From Leeuwenhoekiella blandensis MED217 (GTDB taxonomy: Bacteria; Bacteroidota; Bacteroidia; Flavobacteriales; Flavobacteriaceae): 64,000 nucleotides of DNA. The position numbers were made by a program, and so were the translations under genes. The notes beneath the pieces are model-generated. The model worked only from the letters and a program-made list of their open reading frames with translations, was not told where the DNA came from and did no database searches. The stretch lies in contig NZ_CH672395.1 of assembly GCF_000152985.1 (NCBI RefSeq), positions 163,749-227,748 on the forward strand. Reading direction: 5' to 3'. Shown here piece after piece: positions 58,325 to 64,000 of this stretch. Position 1 is the stretch's first letter. Every line of letters starts with the position of its first letter.

Positions 58325-58438
58325 AGTAAACTCCCTTAGGGCAGACCCACGTGGCATTCGTTCCGAACAAATTTTCAATTTCGTGACATCCCGAAAGCTT
58401 TCGGGACGGAGTATTTAACCCTTTGGCGGTGCCAAAAA
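58325..58438 (-). repeat. Dispersed intergenic repeat, copy H, split by a second palindromic insert
   Basis: On the minus strand the copy begins TTGGCACCGCCAAAGGG, TTAAATACTCC at 58438-58409 and resumes with TCTGCCCTAAGGGAGTTTAC at 58325-58345. Between the halves lie about 60 bp that contain the perfect 18-bp palindrome TCCCGAAAGCTTTCGGGA (58389-58406). Confidence 0.7.
58389..58406. repeat. Perfect 18-bp palindrome within repeat copy H
   Basis: TCCCGAAAGCTTTCGGGA reads the same on both strands. It has no T-run in either direction, so it is unlikely to be a terminator. Confidence 0.8.
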
Positions 58439-58468
58439 ACCGGTCTGCTTAAATCGCTTTTAAATCGT

Positions 58469-58476
58469 TAAATTTG
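58469..58476 (+). promoter_or_regulatory. leuS -7 promoter element
   Basis: TAAATTTG matches TAnnTTTG, 42 bp before the leuS ATG. No T-box or other leader element is visible. Confidence 0.45.
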
Positions 58477-58517
58477 CCGCTCATTAAAATGCGCAGTGCG
58501 CAAAGCAATACACGGTA

Positions 58518-61352
58518 ATGAACTACGATTTTAACGCGATAGAAGAAAAATGGCAAGAGTACTGGAGTGATCACGGTACTTTTCAGGCAAAAAATAACAG
58601 CGACAAGCCAAAATATTATGTGCTCGATATGTTTCCGTATCCATCAGGTGCGGGACTGCACGTTGGGCATCCGCTGGGATATATTGCCAGTGATATTTAT
58701 GCGCGTTACAAGCGTCATCAAGGGTTTAATGTGTTGCATCCGCAGGGGTATGATTCGTTTGGTCTTCCGGCAGAGCAATATGCGATTCAAACCGGGCAAC
58801 ACCCTGCAATTACTACCGAAACTAACATTGCCCGTTACCGCGAGCAATTAGATAAAATAGGATTTTCATTCGATTGGAGTCGCGAGGTGCGCACTTCAAA
58901 TCCGGAATATTACAAATGGACACAATGGATTTTCATTCAGCTTTTTGAAAGTTGGTATAACAACGATACCAACCAGGCAGAGCATATTGACACGCTGATC
59001 GCCAAGTTTGAAGCCGAAGGAAATGCTTCGGTAAATGCAGTATGCGATGAGGATGTTGAAACCTTTACCGCTGAAGAATGGAATTCCGCTTCCGCGAAAG
59101 CAAAACAAGAACTTCTTTTAAAATATAGATTAACCTATCTGGCAGAAACCGAAGTAAACTGGTGTCCTGCGTTGGGTACGGTTTTGGCAAACGATGAGAT
59201 CGTGAACGGCGTTTCAGAACGTGGCGGGCATCCTGTGGTGCGCAAAAAAATGACGCAGTGGAGTATGCGTATCAGCGCTTATGCACAGCGTTTGCTAGAC
59301 GGTTTGCAATATATTGACTGGCCACAGCCGCTTAAAGACTCGCAAACCAACTGGATCGGGCGTTCAAAAGGAGCCTCGGTACAGTTTAAGATTAAAGATT
59401 CAGAAGAGACTATTTCAGTATTTACCACGCGTCCCGATACCATTTTTGGGGTGACGTTTATGACACTAGCGCCGGAATTAGACCTTGTAAAAGAAATAAC
59501 AACTCCAGAGCAAAAAGCTGAGGTTGATGCCTATATCGAAGCTACTGCAAAGCGTAGCGAGCGCGAGCGTATGGCCGATGTAAAAACCATTTCTGGTGCA
59601 TTTACCGGTGCGTATGCCGAGCATCCCTTTACAAAAGAGCCGATTCCGATCTGGATTGGTGACTACGTGTTGGCTGGTTATGGAACCGGTGCTGTGATGG
59701 CGGTTCCTTGTGGAGATCAACGCGACTGGGATTTTGCAACGCATTTCAACATTCCGATCAAGAATATTTTTGACGGAGTCGATATCAGCGAACAAGCCTA
59801 TGCTGAAAAAGATGCAACTCCGCTTAAAGATTCAGATTTCTTAAATGGACTGGCATACAAGCAAGCATTGCCAAAAGCGATTGAAGCATTAGAAAAATTA
59901 GGTGCCGGAAAAGGGAAAGTAAATTACCGTTTGCGCGACGCGGTGTTTAGCCGTCAGCGTTATTGGGGAGAGCCGTTCCCGGTGTATTATGTAGATGGAA
60001 TGCCTCAAATGATTGATGCAGCGCATTTACCGATTCACTTGCCGGAAGTAGAAAAATATTTACCTACCGAAGAAGGCGAGCCGCCACTAGGTCGCGCCGA
60101 TGTTTGGGCGTGGGATATCCAAGCCAATGCAGTCGTGAGCAATGACAAGATCGATCACGAGACGGTTTTTCCTTTAGAGTTGAATACGATGCCGGGTTGG
60201 GCAGGAAGCAGCTGGTATTTTTTCAGATATATGGAGAAAGCTCTGCGCGACGAAGCTTTTGCCTCAGAAGAAGCGATGGAGTATTGGCAAAATGTGGACC
60301 TCTATATTGGAGGTAGCGAGCACGCAACAGGGCATTTATTGTACAGCCGTTTTTGGGTGAAATTCCTTAAAGACCGTGGTTTTGCACCTGTGGAAGAGCC
60401 TTTCAAAAAGCTGATCAATCAGGGGATGATTTTGGGAACTAGTGCTTTTGTGTATCGCATTGAGGGTGAAAATAAATTTATTTCCGCTCAAAGCAAGAAA
60501 GACTTATCTGTACAACCCATCCACGCGCCTGTGGAGTTTGTAAACGCATCTGATGAGTTGGATGTAGAGGCATTTAAAAACTGGAGACCAGAATTTAAGG
60601 ATGCTGAATTTGTTCTTGAAAACGGAGTTTATAAAGTAGGTCGCGAAGTCGAAAAAATGTCTAAATCCAAATACAACGTGGTGAATCCCGATGATATTTG
60701 TGAGGAGTACGGGGCTGATACGTTGCGTATGTATGAGATGTTTTTAGGTCCATTAGAGCAGGCAAAACCTTGGAATACTGCAGGAATTACGGGAGTACAT
60801 AACTTCCTTAAAAAATTATGGAAGCTATACCATCAGGTAGATAAAGCAGGAAATCTAGGTGACTTTGAAGTTTCTGATGTGCCGGCTTCTAAAGAGGCGA
60901 TGAAAACCTTGCATAAAACCATCAAGAAGGTACAGGAAGATATTGAGAACTTCAGTTTTAATACTTCGGTTTCTACGTTTATGATCGCAGTTAACGAACT
61001 CGCTGCTGCAAAATGTAACAACCGTGAAGTGCTGGAGCCATTGGCGGTGTTGATTTCGCCTTACGCACCACACATCGCTGAAGAATTGTGGAGTTTGCTC
61101 GGTCACGACGAGTCGATCGCCACTGCCTCTTTCCCGGATTTTGATGAAAAGCATCTGGTAGAAAGCAGTAAAGAATATCCAATATCGTTTAATGGGAAAA
61201 TGCGTTTTACGATGGAACTTCCGCTAGATCTTTCTAAAGAAGAAATTGAAAAAGCAGTACGTGCGCACGAGAAAACGCAGGAGTATTTAGGCGGTCGCGA
61301 ACCGAAGAAAGTCATCGTGGTTCCCGGTAAGATCGTAAACTTTGTAGGCTAG
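58518..61352 (+). CDS. leuS: Leucyl-tRNA synthetase
   Basis: A 944-residue class I synthetase. The HIGH motif reads HVGHPLGY (about residues 48-55); the editing domain (about 290-470) carries TTRPDTIFGVTFM and GTGAVMAVPCGDQRDWDFA; KMSKS lies in EKMSKSKYNVVNPDD (about residue 713); the anticodon-binding domain follows. Length is normal, with a family-typical insertion around 145-200. It ends in a strong terminator at 61379. Confidence 0.97.
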   Translation: MNYDFNAIEEKWQEYWSDHGTFQAKNNSDKPKYYVLDMFPYPSGAGLHVGHPLGYIASDIYARYKRHQGFNVLHPQGYDSFGLPAEQYAIQTGQHPAITTETNIARYREQLDKIGFSFDWSREVRTSNPEYYKWTQWIFIQLFESWYNNDTNQAEHIDTLIAKFEAEGNASVNAVCDEDVETFTAEEWNSASAKAKQELLLKYRLTYLAETEVNWCPALGTVLANDEIVNGVSERGGHPVVRKKMTQWSMRISAYAQRLLDGLQYIDWPQPLKDSQTNWIGRSKGASVQFKIKDSEETISVFTTRPDTIFGVTFMTLAPELDLVKEITTPEQKAEVDAYIEATAKRSERERMADVKTISGAFTGAYAEHPFTKEPIPIWIGDYVLAGYGTGAVMAVPCGDQRDWDFATHFNIPIKNIFDGVDISEQAYAEKDATPLKDSDFLNGLAYKQALPKAIEALEKLGAGKGKVNYRLRDAVFSRQRYWGEPFPVYYVDGMPQMIDAAHLPIHLPEVEKYLPTEEGEPPLGRADVWAWDIQANAVVSNDKIDHETVFPLELNTMPGWAGSSWYFFRYMEKALRDEAFASEEAMEYWQNVDLYIGGSEHATGHLLYSRFWVKFLKDRGFAPVEEPFKKLINQGMILGTSAFVYRIEGENKFISAQSKKDLSVQPIHAPVEFVNASDELDVEAFKNWRPEFKDAEFVLENGVYKVGREVEKMSKSKYNVVNPDDICEEYGADTLRMYEMFLGPLEQAKPWNTAGITGVHNFLKKLWKLYHQVDKAGNLGDFEVSDVPASKEAMKTLHKTIKKVQEDIENFSFNTSVSTFMIAVNELAAAKCNNREVLEPLAVLISPYAPHIAEELWSLLGHDESIATASFPDFDEKHLVESSKEYPISFNGKMRFTMELPLDLSKEEIEKAVRAHEKTQEYLGGREPKKVIVVPGKIVNFVG

Positions 61353-61378
61353 AAATTCAGTCCTACTCTTAAAACAGA

Positions 61379-61425
61379 GGTTTATTTTGAGATGTTAATT
61401 CACACATTCTCAAAATAAGCCTTTT
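61379..61425 (+). terminator. Terminator after leuS
   Basis: A 14-bp stem GGTTTATTTTGAGA / TCTCAAAATAAGCC (one G-T pair), 15-nt loop, then TTTT. Confidence 0.8.
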
Positions 61426-61491
61426 CTTTTTGACATATTCTTTCTAAGCTTCTTTTTGAGAAATACTAAATTTCTGCGCAAAGCACAAATT

Positions 61492-62604
61492 ATGATTATT
61501 GGAGTTCCAAAAGAAATTAAAAACAATGAAAACCGTGTAGGACTCACGCCCGGTGGCGTTTTTGAACTTACCAAACGCGGGCACACGGTGTATGTTCAAA
61601 AAACAGCCGGAGAACACAGCGGCTTTACCGATGCTATTTATGAAGATGCCGGAGCAGCAATTCTTGACACGATCGAGGAGGTGTATGCCATCGCCGAAAT
61701 GATCGTTAAGGTCAAAGAGCCTATTGAGCCGGAATATGACCTGGTTAAGGAAAATCAGATCGTGTTTACCTATTTTCATTTTGCCTCGAGTGAAGCGCTT
61801 ACGCAGGCGATGCTCAAAAGTAAGAGCGTTTGTATTGCTTATGAAACCGTAGAAGAGTCTGATCGCAGTTTGCCCTTGCTCACCCCAATGAGTGAAGTTG
61901 CGGGACGTATGGCGATTCAGCAGGGTGCGCGTTACTTGGAAAAACCGGTAAAAGGACGTGGCGTATTGCTGGGCGGTGTTCCCGGCGTAACTCCCGGAAA
62001 AGTCCTTGTTCTAGGTGCCGGAGTCGTGGGGATTCAAGCCGCTAAAATGGCTGCCGGTCTCGGTGCACACGTTACCATTCTTGATATTAGTATGAAGCGT
62101 TTGCGTTATGTAAATGATATTATGCCGCCGCACGTGGTTACTGAGTTTTCGAATGAGTTCAACATCCGTAGACATATAAAAACCCACGATTTGATAATTG
62201 GTGGGGTGTTAATTCCGGGTGCCAAAGCGCCTAAATTGATTACCCGAGATATGCTTAAAGATATGCGACCGGGAACAGTGATCGTAGATGTGGCGGTAGA
62301 TCAAGGCGGTTGTGTAGAAACTTCACGACCTACCACGCACGAAGATCCTGTATTTATCATCGATGATGTGGTGCATTATTGTGTGGCAAATATGCCGGGT
62401 GCTGTGCCGTATACATCAACCGTGGCGCTAACCAATGTGACCTTGCCGTATGTGCTCAAACTTGCTGAAAAGGGATGGACGAGAGCTTGCAAGGATCATC
62501 TGGATTTACAAAAAGGATTGAGCATTATAAAAGGCGAAGTTGTTTATGAAGAAATATCTGAAGCTTTTGATTTACCCTTTAAACCTGTAGCAGAATTTTT
62601 ATAG
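61492..62604 (+). CDS. ald: Alanine dehydrogenase
   Basis: A 370-residue NAD enzyme interconverting L-alanine and pyruvate. It opens MIIGVPKEIKNNENRVGLTP (substrate-binding Arg and Lys region), with FTYFHFAS (catalytic His), NAD-binding VLGAGVVGIQAAKMAAGLGA and DVAVDQGGCVETSRPTTH. The ATG at 61492 matches the family start; the frame is open from 61456. Length is normal. It stands alone; the promoter is not obvious. Confidence 0.95.
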   Translation: MIIGVPKEIKNNENRVGLTPGGVFELTKRGHTVYVQKTAGEHSGFTDAIYEDAGAAILDTIEEVYAIAEMIVKVKEPIEPEYDLVKENQIVFTYFHFASSEALTQAMLKSKSVCIAYETVEESDRSLPLLTPMSEVAGRMAIQQGARYLEKPVKGRGVLLGGVPGVTPGKVLVLGAGVVGIQAAKMAAGLGAHVTILDISMKRLRYVNDIMPPHVVTEFSNEFNIRRHIKTHDLIIGGVLIPGAKAPKLITRDMLKDMRPGTVIVDVAVDQGGCVETSRPTTHEDPVFIIDDVVHYCVANMPGAVPYTSTVALTNVTLPYVLKLAEKGWTRACKDHLDLQKGLSIIKGEVVYEEISEAFDLPFKPVAEFL

Positions 62605-62688
62605 TTTACGTCAAAACGGCAGAAGCGATTTTCGGCGTATTTATTGCTAATTATTCTTTAGTTTTAAAACACTAAAAATTCAAAAAAC

Positions 62689-63399
62689 ATGATAACAGGA
62701 GGATATATGGGCTACTACATTTTGGTGGGTGTGATCGCACTGATCAGTTGGGCCGTAAGCAATAAATTAAAAAGTAAGTTTAAAGAATACTCGCAGATAC
62801 ATCTACAAAACGGGATGAGCGGGGCTGAGATCGCGCGCAAAATGCTAAGCGATAACGGAATTACCGATGTAAAGGTAATTTCGGTTCAAGGGCAGTTAAC
62901 AGACCATTATAACCCTGCAAAAAAGACCGTTAACCTTAGTGAGCCGGTTTATAATCAGCGCAACGCCGCTGCGGCTGCTGTTGCAGCACACGAGTGTGGT
63001 CACGCGGTACAACATGCTAAGGCCTACAGTTGGTTAACCATGCGTTCTAAATTGGTTCCTGTAGTGAGTGTGGCGTCGCGTATGTCGATGTTTGTGATTA
63101 TTGGAGGGGTTGTTTTAATGTCGATCATTGGGTCTGGTCTTGGGATGACCGTAGCTATCATTGGTTTAGGGCTTTTTGCAATGGGAACCTTGTTTTCATT
63201 CATCACACTTCCTGTGGAATATGATGCAAGTAACCGTGCATTGGCGTGGTTAGAATCGGCTAATATGTTGACACCAAGAGAACACGACGGAGCTAAAGAT
63301 GCACTTAAATGGGCCGCCCGCACGTATGTAGTCGCTGCGATTGGTTCGTTAGCCACCTTATTATACTTCGCATTGCAGATTTTAGGAAGTAGAAGATAA
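62689..63399 (+). CDS. Membrane-bound zinc metallopeptidase (YugP family)
   Basis: A 236-residue membrane protein with helix about 7-24, the zinc motif HECGH in VAAHECGHAVQHA (about residues 102-106), two central helices (about 126-148 and 150-175), and a C-terminal helix. This is the Zn_peptidase_2/YugP family of neutral zinc peptidases, found in most Bacteroidota. Its substrate is unknown. The start is the first ATG before the helix. A terminator at 63423 follows. Confidence 0.9.
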   Translation: MITGGYMGYYILVGVIALISWAVSNKLKSKFKEYSQIHLQNGMSGAEIARKMLSDNGITDVKVISVQGQLTDHYNPAKKTVNLSEPVYNQRNAAAAAVAAHECGHAVQHAKAYSWLTMRSKLVPVVSVASRMSMFVIIGGVVLMSIIGSGLGMTVAIIGLGLFAMGTLFSFITLPVEYDASNRALAWLESANMLTPREHDGAKDALKWAARTYVVAAIGSLATLLYFALQILGSRR

Positions 63400-63422
63400 G
63401 TTTGAAACTTAGAAGAATTAAG

Positions 63423-63456
63423 AACCCATTTCATTTAATTGGAATGGGTTTTTTTG
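63423..63456 (+). terminator. Terminator after the zinc peptidase gene
   Basis: AACCCATT / AATGGGTT stem (extended by a G-T and C-G pair) with a T-run of seven. Confidence 0.8.
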
Positions 63457-63478
63457 TGTAACTTCAAGCTATAAAGTT

Positions 63479-63700
63479 TTGAAAATGTGGACTAAAACTA
63501 AAATATTAAAACAGTTAGAACATCTTCCGGAAGAGTTTTCAATAGATCAATTGATTGAACAGCTTTTGAATTCTGAAGATGAAGGTGTGCGCTTTTCAAA
63601 AGAGGATTTAATATCTCGTGTTAATGAATCTGAAGATGATTATACTCAAGGCCGAGTACAATCTTTGAAAGATTTAAATAAAACATCAGAAACGTGGTGA
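63479..63700 (+). CDS. Probable antitoxin
   Basis: A 73-residue acidic protein (start TTG at 63479, or ATG at 63485). LKQLEHLPEEFSIDQLIEQLL followed by an acidic/polar tail resembles the small antitoxin-like partners found before RelE/ParE toxins in Bacteroidota. Its stop is 7 bp before the toxin ATG, the usual spacing for such modules. Fold and DNA binding are inferred from context, since no ribbon-helix-helix or AbrB motif is obvious. Confidence 0.7.
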   Translation: MKMWTKTKILKQLEHLPEEFSIDQLIEQLLNSEDEGVRFSKEDLISRVNESEDDYTQGRVQSLKDLNKTSETW

Positions 63701-63707
63701 CGAAATT

Positions 63708-64000
63708 ATGCGTATTCTCTGGTCTCAATTTGCAATTGATCGCTTAAAGGAAAGTTTTGAGTATTATGCAGAGCATGTAAATAAGCGTGTAGCCCATAAA
63801 ATAAGAACTGAAATTTTAAGTGCTTCCAAGTATTTAGAGAAACATCCGGAGTCAGGTCAAATTGAAGAAAACCTCAAATCTTTAAAATTTACGTATCGTT
63901 ATATTCTGGTAAGTAACTATAAAATTATTTATAGAATAGTGGATGGAGATACAATACTTATCAATGATGTTTTTGACGTGCGACGTGATCCAGATAAGAT
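63708..64000 (+). CDS. RelE/ParE-family toxin (truncated by the window end)
   Basis: At least 97 residues are visible and no stop occurs before the edge. It opens MRILWSQFAIDRLKESFEYY, a typical ParE start, and continues with KYLEKHPESGQIEENL, FTYRYILVSNYKIIYRIV and LINDVFDVRRDP; the R-Y-I-L-V...Y-K-I-I-Y-R pair of strands and the final V-F-D-x-R-R are the family's core. ParE poisons DNA gyrase, whereas RelE cuts mRNA; the sequence resembles ParE more. It is paired with the antitoxin-like ORF upstream. Confidence 0.85.
   Translation, partial: MRILWSQFAIDRLKESFEYYAEHVNKRVAHKIRTEILSASKYLEKHPESGQIEENLKSLKFTYRYILVSNYKIIYRIVDGDTILINDVFDVRRDPDK

Noticed and set aside
58389..58406. Perfect palindrome as a transcription terminator for panE
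   Set aside because: There is no T-run on either strand, and its place inside a split repeat better fits an inserted element.
1631..58438. Repeated 50-bp elements considered as CRISPR repeats
   Set aside because: The copies are scattered over 57 kb in both orientations with no regular spacers and no cas genes, so they are dispersed elements, not an array.

Overview
The window is chromosomal DNA from a member of the Flavobacteriaceae (Bacteroidota). The evidence is the gliding/type IX secretion pair gldE-gldD, TonB-dependent receptors with CarboxypepD_reg-like domains, families almost confined to the phylum (DUF2975, DUF4199, DUF4301, DUF3127, DUF3098), promoters of the Bacteroidetes type (TAnnTTTG at -7), weak Shine-Dalgarno signals and about 40% GC. 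I found no tRNA, rRNA, CRISPR array, prophage or transposase. Most of the window is core genome; the accessory signal sits in small repeats, a nuclease cassette and the two edges.

Layout. 1-1630: three tandem DUF2975 membrane proteins and the start of an XRE/YozG-like regulator, transcribed leftwards from a promoter bracketed by two near-identical operators. 1720-10414: a biotin cluster (bioF, bioD, bioA, a FabF-like ketoacyl synthase, bioB, a cupin-like protein) interrupted by a GIY-YIG nuclease gene between two inverted palindromes, by a lipoprotein gene broken by an amber codon, and by a minus-strand Coa1-family gene; a third palindrome lies in frame inside bioF. 10411-16918: recX, RNase E/G, a 30-residue COX24-type basic protein, HU, mutY, ssb, gldE, gldD. 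16978-22940: a DMT transporter, a catalytic plus non-catalytic M16 protease pair, DUF4199, and rplU-rpmA. 23124-28714: a TPR-HTH regulator, a TonB-dependent receptor and a beta-propeller phytase, together a likely phytate-use locus.

28790-36501: TM2 protein, ahcY, then a tight operon of Sfp-type PPTase, group II GGGP synthase, pnuC, a NadR-like kinase, DUF4301 and an ArfB-like release factor. 36781-43039: an NtrC-type response regulator convergent with a hybrid histidine kinase, then a TPP riboswitch controlling a TonB-dependent receptor (probable thiamine uptake). 43087-53668: greA, a secreted alpha/beta hydrolase, HIT, Nudix, a histidine kinase, a flavin reductase, DUF3127, aat, tag and a thioredoxin-like protein. 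53646-57219: a TonB-like protein and the conserved ftsX-DUF3098-uppP-truB operon. 57392-64000: panE-like reductase, leuS, ald, a membrane zinc peptidase, and an antitoxin/RelE-ParE toxin pair cut by the window end.

A family of roughly 50-bp dispersed intergenic elements (nine copies, both orientations) runs through the window and is not explained by any gene. The most novel candidates are the GIY-YIG/palindrome association, this dispersed family, the twin-operator DUF2975 locus, promoters that imply leaderless mRNAs, and unusual tails on L21 and DUF3127.
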